A model generated the notes under the pieces. That model ran no database searches. It was not told where the DNA came from and saw only the letters and a program-made list of their open reading frames with translations. The translations under genes were made by a program, and so were the position numbers. Below, piece by piece: positions 34,265 to 44,393 of a stretch of DNA of 64,000 bases. The DNA comes from Cellulomonas alba (GTDB taxonomy: Bacteria; Actinomycetota; Actinomycetes; Actinomycetales; Cellulomonadaceae). Every line of letters starts with the position of its first letter. Position 1 is the first letter of the stretch. The stretch lies in NCBI RefSeq assembly GCF_030362835.1, contig NZ_JAUCGQ010000004.1:98444-162443 (forward strand). Direction: 5' to 3'.

Positions 34265-34525
34265 ATGACGACGAACGACCCGCACGGGAGCGACTCGGGG
34301 CGCCGTGGCGCGCCGCTGCTGAGACGCGGCCCGCTCTGGAGCGACCGAGCCGCGGCGTGGGCCGCGAGCCGGTTCGCGGCCGCCCGCGGTGACCGGGGCG
34401 ACGTGCCGGGGTGGGTGCTCGTCACCTTGATGACCGCGGGGCTCGTGACCGCGCTGTGGCTCATCGCCGAGCCGGCGCTCAAGGGCGTGTTCAGCTCGGC
34501 GATCAGCGACGTCACCAAGAAGTGA
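34265..34525 (+). CDS. Flp/Tad pilin-like small protein
   Basis: Protein of 86 residues with a charged N-terminal half and one hydrophobic helix at about residues 47-70 (WVLVTLMTAGLVTALWLIA), then a short amphipathic tail (ALKGVFSSAISDVTKK). Its place directly after tadC and before two TadE-like genes marks it as the pilin or a pilin-like subunit. A prepilin cleavage site is not clear: the usual Gly followed by Glu at position 5 is missing (GDVPGWVLV). GAGGGG precedes the ATG. The operon promoter is upstream of tadA, so the insertion probably cuts off its expression. Confidence 0.78.
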   Translation: MTTNDPHGSDSGRRGAPLLRRGPLWSDRAAAWAASRFAAARGDRGDVPGWVLVTLMTAGLVTALWLIAEPALKGVFSSAISDVTKK

Positions 34526-34902
34526 CCGCCGCGCGCGACCGGGGCTCCGCCGTCGTCGACTTCGTGCTCGTCGGCGGGCTGCTCGTCCTGCTCTTCGTCG
34601 CGGTCCTGCAGCTGGCGCTGGTGCTGCACGTGCGGAACGAGCTGATCGACTCGGCGGCGCAGGGCGCGCGGTACGGCGCGCTCGCGGGGCATGGCCCGCA
34701 GGACGGCGCCGCTCGGACACGGGAGCTCGTGTCGGCGGAGCTGAGCGCGCGGTACGCGGCGGACGTCAGCGCGCAGCGGCAAGACGCCGGTGGCGTGGCG
34801 CTCGTCGACGTGCAGATAGCCGCACCCCTGCCGATCGTCGGCCTGCTCGGGCCGTCCGGGCGCCTGGTGGTGCACGGTCACGCGCCGGTGGAGGGACCGT
34901 GA
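34522..34902 (+). CDS. TadE-like pilus protein
   Basis: Minor-pilin-type protein of 126 residues. An N-terminal DRGSAVVDFVLVGGLLVLLFVAVLQLAL helix and the following RNELIDSAAQGARYGAL are hallmarks of TadE-like proteins. GTG 34522 overlaps the pilin stop (GTGA). Exported through the membrane and part of the Tad pilus machine. Confidence 0.85.
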   Translation: MTAARDRGSAVVDFVLVGGLLVLLFVAVLQLALVLHVRNELIDSAAQGARYGALAGHGPQDGAARTRELVSAELSARYAADVSAQRQDAGGVALVDVQIAAPLPIVGLLGPSGRLVVHGHAPVEGP

Positions 34903-35393
34903 GCGTCGGGATGCGTCCGCGGTGGGCCCGCGCGGGCGGCGCCGGCCAACAGCCGAGCGGTGGCCGCGACGACGGCAACGCGCAGATCGAGTTCCTCGGC
35001 GTCGCGCTGCTGCTCCTCGTCCCGCTCGTCTACCTGGTGCTCGTGGTCGGGCGCGTCGAGGCGGCGTCGTTCGCTGTCGAGGGCGCGGCACGTGAGTCGG
35101 CGCGGGTCGCGGCCGCAGCGGACACACCCGAGGAGGGCGCCCAGCGGGCCGAGACGGTCACGCGATTCGCGCTGCGCGACCAGGGGTTCGACGCCGACCC
35201 GTCGAGCGCGCTGCGGCTCTCCTGCTCGTCGACGCCGTGCCTGGTGCCCGGCAGCACCGTGACGGCCCGGGTCGAGGTCGACGTCGACCTGCCGTTCGTG
35301 CCGTCGTTCGTCCGGAGCGTCGTGCCGCTGGAGATCCCGGTGACGGCGGAGCGCGTCGCCGCGGTCGACGAGTACCGGGCGGCGCACCGGTGA
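34899..35393 (+). CDS. TadE/TadF-like pilus protein
   Basis: Second pseudopilin-like protein, 164 residues: an Arg-rich start, a helix at about residues 30-50 (AQIEFLGVALLLLVPLVYLVLVV), then VEAASFAVEGAARESARV as in TadE/TadF. A Cys pair (LSCSSTPCLVPG) near residue 108 may form a disulfide outside. GTG 34899 overlaps the preceding stop; the stop overlaps the next GTG. Confidence 0.83.
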   Translation: MSVGMRPRWARAGGAGQQPSGGRDDGNAQIEFLGVALLLLVPLVYLVLVVGRVEAASFAVEGAARESARVAAAADTPEEGAQRAETVTRFALRDQGFDADPSSALRLSCSSTPCLVPGSTVTARVEVDVDLPFVPSFVRSVVPLEIPVTAERVAAVDEYRAAHR

Positions 35394-35896
35394 CGCCGCC
35401 GGGCGGCGGCGCACGCGCGCACGCGGGTCTGCTCGCGCGGCGGCTGCCGCGCACCGACCGAGGTCGCGACGACGGGCAGGTCACGATCCTCGCGATCGGC
35501 TTCGCGGTGCTCGCGATCGCGCTCGTGCTCGTCGTCGCGGCAGCGGCGAAGGTCCACCTGGAACGGACCCGGCTCCTCGCGCTGACGGACCTCGTCGCGC
35601 TCGACGCGTCCGACGCGGTCGACCAGGCGGATTATTTCGCGGGCCGGGGCGGCGCCGAGGGCGTCCCGCTGACCGATGCCGACGTCCGCGCGTCGGTCGA
35701 GCGCTACCTGACGACGCACCCGGGAGCGACCCAGGGCCTCGGTCACGTCGTCGTGCTCGAGGCCGACAGCCCGGACGGCAGGTCCGCCCACGTGCGCCTC
35801 GGCGCGGTCGCGCGCCCGACGGGCGCGGGTCGTGTGCTGGCGGCGTGGCACTCCGGGGTACGGCTCGAGGCCGACGCCGTCGCGCGCGCATCATGA
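35390..35896 (+). CDS. TadG-like / secreted pilus assembly protein
   Basis: Protein of 168 residues. One transmembrane helix at about residues 30-52 (QVTILAIGFAVLAIALVLVVAAAA) and an extracytoplasmic part beginning KVHLERTRLLALTDLVALDASDA, the pattern of the Flp-pilus TadG N-terminus and of the short Rv3654c-type protein that ends actinobacterial tad operons. GTG 35390 overlaps the previous stop. Last gene of the interrupted operon. Confidence 0.8.
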   Translation: MTPPGGGARAHAGLLARRLPRTDRGRDDGQVTILAIGFAVLAIALVLVVAAAAKVHLERTRLLALTDLVALDASDAVDQADYFAGRGGAEGVPLTDADVRASVERYLTTHPGATQGLGHVVVLEADSPDGRSAHVRLGAVARPTGAGRVLAAWHSGVRLEADAVARAS

Positions 35897-35955
35897 CGCC
35901 CCGTACGGTGCCAGCGGGCCGTCGAGACCCTCGGGCCCGCGGCGCGCGCACGGGA

Positions 35956-36471
35956 CTACAGGGTCAGCTCCCAGTTCTGCCCGACCAGGTCCACGCCGAA
36001 GCTGCGGTGCGGCGACTCGTCGACAAGCGTGAAGCCGGCGCGTTCGTAGAGGTGACGGGCCGTCTCCAGGACCGAGTTCGTCCACAGCACGACCTTCACG
36101 TAGCCCCGCTCACGCGCGAATCCCGTGACCTCCTCGACCAGCCGGCTCCCGACCCGCCGGCCGCGACCGTCGGGCGTCACGAGGAGGATGCGCAGCTGGG
36201 CCCGCTCGCCGCCGGCGTCGACGCACAGCACGCAGCCGACTCGGCGGCCGTCCAGCTCGGCGATCCACGCCCGCTCACGCTGCACGTCGTGGCGGGCCGC
36301 GAAGTCCGCGACGATCCGAGCGACGAGCGCTTCGTAGTCACCGTCCCACCCGAACTGCTCCGCGTAGGTCTCGGCGTTGGCCAGCACCATCCAGCCGAGG
36401 TCGCCGGGCCGGTCGGCCGGCCGGATCACGACGTCGTCAGTCCCGTCGTGTCGCGGCGCATCGTCCGTCAT
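35956..36471 (-). CDS. GNAT-family N-acetyltransferase
   Basis: Protein of 171 residues with the GNAT acetyl-CoA fold: strand [38 protein letters not shown], containing the pyrophosphate loop RGRRVG, and [19 protein letters not shown] near the end. The substrate is not predictable. Start ATG 36469-36471 fits; an upstream ATG would add 12 basic residues. Confidence 0.85.
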   Translation of the reverse strand: MTDDAPRHDGTDDVVIRPADRPGDLGWMVLANAETYAEQFGWDGDYEALVARIVADFAARHDVQRERAWIAELDGRRVGCVLCVDAGGERAQLRILLVTPDGRGRRVGSRLVEEVTGFARERGYVKVVLWTNSVLETARHLYERAGFTLVDESPHRSFGVDLVGQNWELTL

Positions 36472-36652
36472 GCGAACGACCGTCGCGCGCACCCCGGCCG
36501 GCCGCAACCGGCAGAGCCGGACGCTCGTCGGGACCGCGCAACGCTCGGTCGCTTCAGGGCGAGCAGGTCACCGCGCTGGCACGAGTCCATCGCCCCCTCC
36601 CAGGCCGACCGGCCCCCAGACGGACCCGGCCGACCGGGTAACCTGGACGGTC

Positions 36653-37768
36653 GTGGCCACCACCGACTTCCCCGCCGAGATCCGCGACCTGCGCACGACC
36701 CTCGAGTCGATCCAGGCGGTGAGCGACCCGACCGCGCTCCAGGCGAAGATCGCCGAGCTGTCGGAGCAGGCGAGCGCCCCGGACCTGTGGGACGACCCCG
36801 AGAAGGCGCAGAAGGTCACGAGCGCGCTGTCGGCGACGCAGGCCGAGCTGGACCGCGTCCGGAAGCTCCGCGGCCGCATCGACGACCTCGAGACCCTGGT
36901 CGAGCTCGGCACCGAGATGGGTGACGAGGAGAGCCTGGTCGAGGCCGAGGGCGAGCTCACCGGCATCCGCCGCGACCTCGGCGAGCTCGAGGTCCGCACG
37001 CTCCTCAACGGCGAGTACGACCAGCGCGAGGCGGTTGTCACGATCCGCTCGGGGGCCGGTGGCGTCGACGCCGCGGACTTCGCGGAGATGCTGCTGCGCA
37101 TGTACCTGCGCTGGGCCGAGCGCCACGGGTACCCGACGGCCGTGCTCGACACGAGCTACGCCGAGGAGGCGGGCCTCAAGTCCGCGACGTTCGAGGTCAA
37201 GGTGCCGTACGCGTTCGGCCACCTGTCCGTGGAGGCCGGCACGCACCGGCTCGTGCGCATCTCGCCGTTCGACAACCAGGGCCGCCGGCAGACGTCGTTC
37301 GCGGCCGTCGAGGTGATCCCGCTGATCGAGGGGACCGACTCGATCGAGATCCCCGAGTCGGAGATCAAGGTCGACGTCTTCCGCTCGTCCGGCCCCGGCG
37401 GGCAGTCCGTCAACACGACGGACTCCGCGGTGCGGATGACGCACATCCCGACCGGCATCGTCGTGTCGATGCAGAACGAGAAGTCGCAGATCCAGAACCG
37501 CGCGGCCGCGCTCCGGGTGCTCCAGTCGCGCCTGCTGCTCGTCCGCAAGGCCGAGGAGGACGCGAAGAAGAAGGCGCTCGCGGGCGACATCAAGGCCAGC
37601 TGGGGCGACCAGATGCGCTCCTACGTGCTGCAGCCGTACCAGATGGTCAAGGACCTGCGCACCGAGCACGAGGTCGGCAACCCCGCCGCGGTGTTCGACG
37701 GCGACATCGACGACTTCATCGAGGCGGGCATCCGCTGGCGCCGCGCGCAGGAGCTCGCGGCGTCCTGA
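36653..37768 (+). CDS. prfB: Peptide chain release factor 2
   Basis: Release factor of 371 residues that recognises UGA and UAA. The SPF recognition tripeptide is in RISPFDNQG near residue 205, and the GGQ loop is in [19 protein letters not shown] near residue 245. No in-frame UGA or programmed frameshift near codon 25, unlike E. coli prfB. GTG 36653-36655 is the start. Convergent with ppdK, with a shared hairpin between. Confidence 0.96.
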   Translation: MATTDFPAEIRDLRTTLESIQAVSDPTALQAKIAELSEQASAPDLWDDPEKAQKVTSALSATQAELDRVRKLRGRIDDLETLVELGTEMGDEESLVEAEGELTGIRRDLGELEVRTLLNGEYDQREAVVTIRSGAGGVDAADFAEMLLRMYLRWAERHGYPTAVLDTSYAEEAGLKSATFEVKVPYAFGHLSVEAGTHRLVRISPFDNQGRRQTSFAAVEVIPLIEGTDSIEIPESEIKVDVFRSSGPGGQSVNTTDSAVRMTHIPTGIVVSMQNEKSQIQNRAAALRVLQSRLLLVRKAEEDAKKKALAGDIKASWGDQMRSYVLQPYQMVKDLRTEHEVGNPAAVFDGDIDDFIEAGIRWRRAQELAAS

Positions 37769-37794
37769 CGACCGCTCGGTCGCCGGCCTGACGA

Positions 37795-37831
37795 CCCGCC
37801 CGCCGCCGACGCCCCGGCGCAGGCGGGCGGG
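37795..37831. terminator. Bidirectional hairpin between prfB and ppdK
   Basis: CCCGCCCGCC (37795-37804) with GGCGGGCGGG (37822-37831), ten bases per arm and a 17-base loop, between convergent genes. Confidence 0.7.
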
Positions 37832-37840
37832 CCGCCCGTC

Positions 37841-40546
37841 TCAGGCCGTCTGGCTCTCCGTCCGCTCGACCGCCGCGCGCCCGCACTCGAGCCGCGCGAT
37901 CGGCACCCGGAAAGGCGAGCACGACACGTAGTCCAGCCCGACGGCGTCGAAGAAGTGGATCGAGTCGGGATCGCCGCCGTGCTCCCCGCAGACGCCGAGC
38001 TTCAGCTCGGGCTTCGCCGCGCGGCCGCCCTCGACGCCCGCCCGGACGAGCGCGCCCACGCCGTCGATGTCGAGCGTCTCGAACGGCGACACCGTCAGCA
38101 CGCCGTTCTCGAGATACCGCGTGAAGAACGCCGCCTCGACGTCGTCCCGCGAGAAGCCCCACGTCGTCTGCGTCAGGTCGTTGGTGCCGAACGAGAAGAA
38201 GTCGGCCTCCTGCGCGATGCGCCGGGCGGTGAGCGCGGCGCGCGGCAGCTCGATCATGCAGCCGATCGGGATCGACAGCGTCACCCCGGCGGCGCGGGCC
38301 ACCTCGGCGATCACGTGCTCCGACTCCTCGCGGACCAGCTGGAGCTCCCGCTGCGACCCGACGAGCGGCACCATGATCTCCGGCCGCGGGTCGAGCCCGT
38401 CGCGCAGCAGCGCCACCGTCGCCTCGGCGATCGCGCGCACCTGGAGCGCGAACAGGCCGGGCACCGCGAGGCCGAGCCGCACGCCGCGCAGCCCGAGCAT
38501 CGGGTTCTGCTCGTGCATCCGGCGCACCGCGGTGAGCACGTCCTCGTCGTGCGGGTCGACCTGCCCCCGCTCCTGCGCGACCGCCACGCGGACCGCGAGG
38601 TCGGTGAGGTCGGGCAGGAACTCGTGCAGCGGCGGGTCGATCAGCCGGATCGTGGTCGGCAGCCCGTCCATCTCGCGCAGCAGCCCGACGAAGTCGTCGC
38701 GCTGCACGGGCAGCAGCGCGTCGAGCGCCGCCTGCCGCTCGCCGTCGGAGGTCGCGAGGATCAGCTGCTCGACGAGCTTGCGGCGCTCGCCGAGGAACTG
38801 GTGCTCGGTACGGCACAGGCCGATGCCCTGCGCGCCCCGCTGCCGCGCGCGGCGCGCGTCCTCGGCGTTGTCGGCGTTGGCGTGCACGCGCAGCCGGCGG
38901 ATCGAGTCGGCGTGCCGCATCACGCGGTCGATCGCGGTGACGAGCGCGCGCGCGTCCTCGTCCCCAGCGTGGTCGAGCGCCGCGTCGTACCCGTCCGCGA
39001 CGTAGACGGTGGCGGGGGAGTCGACCACGGCGACCTCGCCGAGGTAGACCTCGCCGGTCGCGCCGTCGATCGCGATGAGGTCGCCGGCGTGCAGCACCCG
39101 GCCGTCGACACGGACCTCGCCCTTGGCGACGTCGATGTCGAGCTCGTCGGCGCCGACGACCGCGCACTTGCCCATGCCGCGCGCGACGACGGCGGCGTGC
39201 GACGTCTTGCCGCCGCGAGCCGTGAGGATGCCGTCGGCCGCGATCATGCCCGCGAGGTCGTCGGGGTTGGTCTCGCGCCGGACGAGGATCACGCGCGCCC
39301 CGGTCGCCGAGCGGTCGAGCGCCTGCTCGTTGTCGAGCACGATCTCGCCGACGGCCGCGCCGGGGGAGGCGCCCATGCCGGTCGTCAGGACGGTCCGCTC
39401 CACGGTGGGGTCGAACTGCGGGAACATCAGCCGCGCCAGCTCGGCGCCGGAGCAGCGCGAGAGCGCCTCGTCCATGGTGATGAGGTCCTCGTCGACCAGC
39501 GCGGTCGCGATCCGGAACGCGGCGGCGGCCGTGCGCTTGCCGACGCGTGTCTGCAGCAGCCAGAGCTTGCCGCGCTCGATCGTGAACTCGATGTCGCAGA
39601 GGTCGCGGTAGTGCGTCTCGAGCCGCCGCATGCAGCCCATCAGCTCGGCGTACGAGGCGGGGTCGAGCGTCTCCAGCTCGGTGAGCGCCATCGTGTTGCG
39701 GATGCCGGCGACGACGTCCTCGCCCTGCGCGTTCGGCAGGTAGTCGCCGTACACACCGGTGCGCCCGGTCGAGGGGTCGCGCGTGAAGCAGACGCCCGTG
39801 CCCGAGTCGGGGCCGAGGTTGCCGAACACCATCGAGACGACGTTGACCGCGGTGCCCAGCGTGTGCGGGATGCGCTCGCGGCGCCGGTAGATCCGCGCGC
39901 GCTCGGTGTCCCACGAGCCGAAGACGGCCTCGATCGCCATGTCGAGCTGCTCGCGCGGGTGCTGCGGGAACTCGCGACCGGTCTGCGTGCGCACGATCTG
40001 CTTGAACTCGTCGACGAGCGCCTCGAGGTCGGTGGTCGTCAGCTCGACGTCGCTCGCGGCGCCGACCTCCCGCTTGCGCGCCTCGAGCGCGTCGGAGAAC
40101 AGCTCGCCGTCGATGTCGAGCACCGTCTTGCCGAACATCTGGATGAGCCGCCGGTAGGAGTCCCACGCGAACCGCTCGTCGCCGCTGAGCTCGATGAGGC
40201 CGCGGACGGACGCGTCGTTGAGCCCGACGTTGAGCACCGTCTCCATCATCCCGGGCATCGAGAACTTGGCGCCCGAGCGGACGGAGACGAGCAGGGGGTC
40301 GTGGAAGTCGCCGAGCCGCCGGCCGAGCTCGTCCTCCATCTGCCGGATCGCGAGCGTGACCTCGACGCGCACCTCGGCGGGCACGACGCCGTCGCGCATG
40401 TACGCGCGGCACGCGTCGGTGGTGATCGTGAAGCCGGGCGGGACGGGGAGGCCGAGCCGGGTCATCTCGGCAAGGTTGGCGCCCTTGCCACCCAGGAGGT
40501 CCTTCTGGTCCTTGTCGCCCTCGCTGAACCGGTAGACGTACCGCAC
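37841..40546 (-). CDS. ppdK: Pyruvate, phosphate dikinase
   Basis: Enzyme of 901 residues that interconverts pyruvate, ATP and phosphate with phosphoenolpyruvate, AMP and pyrophosphate. The nucleotide-binding domain starts YRFSEGDKDQKDLLGGKGANLAEM. The swivelling phosphohistidine domain has GGKTSHAAVVARGMGKCAVVG (catalytic His), and the C-terminal barrel has LGLRGVRLG and FFSFGTNDLTQTTWGFSRDD with a late CGEHGGDPDSI. GTG 40544-40546 is preceded by GAGGAGGGG. Length is normal for the family. Confidence 0.96.
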   Translation of the reverse strand: MRYVYRFSEGDKDQKDLLGGKGANLAEMTRLGLPVPPGFTITTDACRAYMRDGVVPAEVRVEVTLAIRQMEDELGRRLGDFHDPLLVSVRSGAKFSMPGMMETVLNVGLNDASVRGLIELSGDERFAWDSYRRLIQMFGKTVLDIDGELFSDALEARKREVGAASDVELTTTDLEALVDEFKQIVRTQTGREFPQHPREQLDMAIEAVFGSWDTERARIYRRRERIPHTLGTAVNVVSMVFGNLGPDSGTGVCFTRDPSTGRTGVYGDYLPNAQGEDVVAGIRNTMALTELETLDPASYAELMGCMRRLETHYRDLCDIEFTIERGKLWLLQTRVGKRTAAAAFRIATALVDEDLITMDEALSRCSGAELARLMFPQFDPTVERTVLTTGMGASPGAAVGEIVLDNEQALDRSATGARVILVRRETNPDDLAGMIAADGILTARGGKTSHAAVVARGMGKCAVVGADELDIDVAKGEVRVDGRVLHAGDLIAIDGATGEVYLGEVAVVDSPATVYVADGYDAALDHAGDEDARALVTAIDRVMRHADSIRRLRVHANADNAEDARRARQRGAQGIGLCRTEHQFLGERRKLVEQLILATSDGERQAALDALLPVQRDDFVGLLREMDGLPTTIRLIDPPLHEFLPDLTDLAVRVAVAQERGQVDPHDEDVLTAVRRMHEQNPMLGLRGVRLGLAVPGLFALQVRAIAEATVALLRDGLDPRPEIMVPLVGSQRELQLVREESEHVIAEVARAAGVTLSIPIGCMIELPRAALTARRIAQEADFFSFGTNDLTQTTWGFSRDDVEAAFFTRYLENGVLTVSPFETLDIDGVGALVRAGVEGGRAAKPELKLGVCGEHGGDPDSIHFFDAVGLDYVSCSPFRVPIARLECGRAAVERTESQTA

Positions 40547-40726
40547 GGCCCCTCCTCGGTGTCGACGCTGACCCGTCCAGTCTTCCGCCGCCGTGCGCGG
40601 CGGGACCCGGGACGTTCGGCGCATTCGTGGGCGAGCGCGACGCCGCACGGCGCGGCCCCGGGAGCCCCGTCCAGGCTGCGGGGGTCCGTCCGGTTCGTCC
40701 ACCTGCGCAGATGTGTGTCCGGGAAT

Positions 40727-40744
40727 TGTTGTCGCCCGCAACAT
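40727..40744. promoter_or_regulatory. Upstream ROK-type operator
   Basis: TGTTGTCGCCCGCAACAT, a dyad TGTTG-N7-CAACA, identical to the site at 40883-40900, 156 bases away centre to centre (about 15 helix turns), so a bound regulator could loop the DNA. The 422-base gap 40547-40968 holds these two sites, the promoter, and a spaced inverted repeat CATCCGGGT/ACCCGGATG (40766-40774, 40816-40824). Confidence 0.7.
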
Positions 40745-40857
40745 GAACGGCCCTCCGGGGTCATCCATCCGGGTGGTGAGAGCGCGACCACACCCGCCAT
40801 GCGCCGCATTTCGGTACCCGGATGGTCACAGTTCGAGCACGGAGAACGCGTTCGTGC

Positions 40858-40900
40858 TTGTCACGGTGCAGGTCGGGCCATATGTTGTCGCCCGCAACAT
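40858..40900 (+). promoter_or_regulatory. Promoter and operator of the sugar ABC operon
   Basis: TTGTCA (40858-40863), a 17-base spacer and TATGTT (40881-40886) form a vegetative-type promoter. The second operator copy (40883-40900) overlaps the -10 box, so binding should block transcription. The ROK regulator encoded as the last gene of the operon is the likely binder. Confidence 0.72.
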
Positions 40901-40968
40901 AGTCCGAGCGCCCAGCAAGCTCGGGTCCAAGACGAGCGCGATGGGGCGTCGTCACGAGAGGGAGCACG

Positions 40969-42084
40969 ATGCGACGGAGCATGATCCTGGCGACGGCGGC
41001 CGCAGCGGCCGCCGGACTCCTCCTGGCAGGCTGTTCGAGCAACAACAACAACAACTCGGGCTCGTCGGGCACCGAGACCGGCAAGGGCGGCGGGGCGACG
41101 CCGTTCGTCGGCGTGATCCTGCCGGACACCAAGTCGTCGGCCCGTTGGGAGACGGCTGACTCCAAGTACCTCAAGGCTGCGTTCGACGCAGCCGGCGTCA
41201 AGGCGGACATCCAGAACGCCCAGGGCGACAAGACGCAGTTCCAGACGATCGCCGACCAGATGATCACCGAGGGCGTCAACGTCCTCATGATCGTCAACCT
41301 GGACTCGGGCTCCGGCTCGGCCGTCCTGCAGAAGGCCAAGGCGCAGGGCATCGGGACGATCGACTACGACCGCCTGACCCTGGGCGGCGGCGCCGACTTC
41401 TACGTCTCGTTCGACAACACCAAGGTCGGCGAGCTGCAGGGCACGGGTCTGGCCAAGTGCCTCAAGGACGACGGCAAGACCTCGGCCAACATCGTGTACC
41501 TCGACGGGTCGCCGACGGACAACAACGCGACGCTGTTCGCGGCCGGCGCGCACAAGATCCTCGACCCGATGACGCAGTACAAGAAGGTCGCCGAGCAGCC
41601 CGTGCCGGACTGGGACAACCAGCAGGCGGGCACGATCTTCGAGCAGATGTGGACGCAGCAGAACGGCAAGATCGACGGCGTCCTCGCGGCGAACGACGGT
41701 CTCGGCAACGCGGCCATCGCGATCCTCAAGAAGAACCAGGTCAACGGCAAGGTCCCGGTCACCGGCCAGGACGCGACGGACCAGGGCCTGCAGAACATCC
41801 TCGCGGGTGACCAGTGCATGACCGTCTACAAGGCCGTCAAGAAGGAGGCCGACGCGGCCTCCGCGCTCGCCATCGCCCTCGCGAAGAAGCAGGACACGGC
41901 CAGCCTCGCCACCGGTTCGGTCGAGGACTCGCAGTCCAAGCAGACGGTCAAGGCGGTCCTGCTGGACCCCGAGGCCATCTACTTCGACAACGTGAAGGAC
42001 GTCATCAACGACGGCTACACCACGAAGGACAAGGTCTGCACCGCGGCGCTCGCTGCGCAGTGCACCAAGGCCGGCATCTCCTGA
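40969..42084 (+). CDS. Sugar ABC transporter substrate-binding lipoprotein (XylF-like)
   Basis: Secreted lipoprotein of 371 residues. A signal peptide ends in the lipobox LLAGC at about residues 18-22, followed by an Asn/Ser/Gly-rich linker. The mature part is a periplasmic-binding type 1 protein of the xylose/ribose class: FVGVILPDTKSSARWETAD, QTIADQMITEGVNVLMIVNLDS, IVYLDGSPTDNNATLFAAGA and VLAANDGLGNAAIAIL. Likely ligand is xylose or a similar monosaccharide. Ribosome-binding site GAGAGGGAG precedes the ATG. A hairpin follows, likely to raise its level above the other subunits. Confidence 0.9.
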   Translation: MRRSMILATAAAAAAGLLLAGCSSNNNNNSGSSGTETGKGGGATPFVGVILPDTKSSARWETADSKYLKAAFDAAGVKADIQNAQGDKTQFQTIADQMITEGVNVLMIVNLDSGSGSAVLQKAKAQGIGTIDYDRLTLGGGADFYVSFDNTKVGELQGTGLAKCLKDDGKTSANIVYLDGSPTDNNATLFAAGAHKILDPMTQYKKVAEQPVPDWDNQQAGTIFEQMWTQQNGKIDGVLAANDGLGNAAIAILKKNQVNGKVPVTGQDATDQGLQNILAGDQCMTVYKAVKKEADAASALAIALAKKQDTASLATGSVEDSQSKQTVKAVLLDPEAIYFDNVKDVINDGYTTKDKVCTAALAAQCTKAGIS

Positions 42085-42091
42085 CGCACCA

Positions 42092-42129
42092 CACCGGGGC
42101 GGGCGTGCTCACGCGCGCCCGCCCCGGTG
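42092..42129 (+). terminator. Intercistronic hairpin between the binding-protein and ATPase genes
   Basis: CACCGGGGCGGGCG (42092-42105) with CGCCCGCCCCGGTG (42116-42129), 14 perfect pairs and a ten-base loop, eight bases after the stop. As in other sugar operons it may act as a partial terminator or mRNA stabiliser that gives excess binding protein. Confidence 0.8.
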
Positions 42130-42244
42130 GCCGCGCCCGGCTGGGCCGGTCCGCAGCTGCGGCCCGGCCCGCCCGCCGTCCGACCTGACGGCACCCCGGA
42201 ACGGCCCCGCGAGGCGGGGCACCCAGCACACGACGAGGTGGACG

Positions 42245-43092
<848 letters not shown>

Positions 43093-43096
<4 letters not shown>

Positions 43097-44364
43097 GCAC
43101 CTCCACCGTGTCCTCCTCGGCACCCTCGTCGCCGCTCACGGCGGCCGTCGAGCAGCCGACCTTCGGGGAGGCCGTCTCCAACTACGTCACCAAGGTGCGC
43201 GGCGGCGACATGGGCTCGCTGCCCGCGCTGCTGGCCCTGGTCGTGCTGATCTTCGCGTTCATCGCGCTGCGGCCGCAGACGTTCCCTTCGGCGCTCAACT
43301 TCGCGAACCTGTTCCAGCAGGGCGCCGTCATCTCGACGATCTCGATGGGCATCGTGTTCGTCCTGCTCATCGGCGAGATCGACCTCTCGGCGGGCTTCAC
43401 GTCCGGCCTCGCCGGCTCGACGATGGCGATCCTGCTGCTCAACCACGGCTGGGCCTGGTACCTCGCGGTGCTCGCCGGTGTGGTCGCGGGCGCGATCGTC
43501 GGCCTCTGGAACGGCTTCCTGGTCGCGAAGGTCGGCATCCCGTCCTTCATCGCGACCCTCGCCGCGTTCCTGGCGCTGCAGGGCGCGGTCCTGCTGATCA
43601 TCAGCAACGGCGGCAACGTCCCCGTGCACGACAAGGTGATCCTCGCGATCGAGAACAAGAACCTGCCGGTGATCTGGGGGTGGGCGCTCGGCGTCCTCGC
43701 CGTGCTCGCCTACGCGGCCGGCTCGCTCAACACGTGGGCGTCGCGCCGCCGCAACGGGCTGCTCGCCGTGCCGCTCGGCCTGGTCGTCGTGAAGATCGTG
43801 GTGCTCGCGGCCTTCGTGCTCGGCGCGGTCGCCCTGCTGAGCCAGGAGCGCAGCCGCACGACGTTCGTCTCGATCAAGGGCGTGCCGATCGTCGTCCCGA
43901 TCATCGTGGTCCTCGCGCTGCTGCTCGGCTTCGTGCTGACGCGGACGGCCTTCGGCCGTCACATCTACGCGGTCGGCGGCAACGCCGAGGCCACGCGCCG
44001 GGCGGGCATCCCGGTCGCGCGGGTGCGGATCGCCTGCTTCATCATCTGCTCGACCATGGCGGCGATCGCCGGCATCTTCGCGGCGTCGCGCGCCACGTCG
44101 GTCGACCCCAACGCGGGCGGCTCGAACACGCTGCTCTACGCGGTGGGCGCGGCCGTGATCGGTGGCACGTCGCTCTTCGGTGGCAAGGGCCGCGTGATCG
44201 ACGCCCTGATCGGTGGCGCGGTGATCGCCGTCATCGACAACGGCATGGGTCTGCTCGGCTACTCTGCGGGCGTCAAGTACATCGTCACCGGTGCCGTGCT
44301 GGCCGCCGCTGCCGCCGTCGACGCGCTCTCGCGTCGCCGGGCTCGGGCGACGGGACGCGTCTAG
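43093..44364 (+). CDS. Sugar ABC transporter permease (XylH-like)
   Basis: Integral membrane protein of 423 residues with about ten to twelve helices. Family patterns are GEIDLSAGFTSGLAGS, NGFLVAKVGIPSFIATLAAF and AVGGNAEATRRAGIPVARVRI, all typical of BPD_transp_2 permeases of the xylose type; XylH proteins share the extended length. ATG 43093 overlaps the ATPase stop. Confidence 0.92.
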
Positions 44365-44393
44365 CCAGGTCACAGGCCGAAGAGGGGGCAGCG

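Noticed and set aside
36653..36760. Programmed frameshift in prfB
   Set aside because: The reading frame is continuous through the region where E. coli prfB has an in-frame UGA.
37955..40984. A 1009-codon open frame on the + strand opposite ppdK
   Set aside because: Composition is repetitive Arg/Val/Glu/His and it mirrors ppdK; no motif is recognisable.
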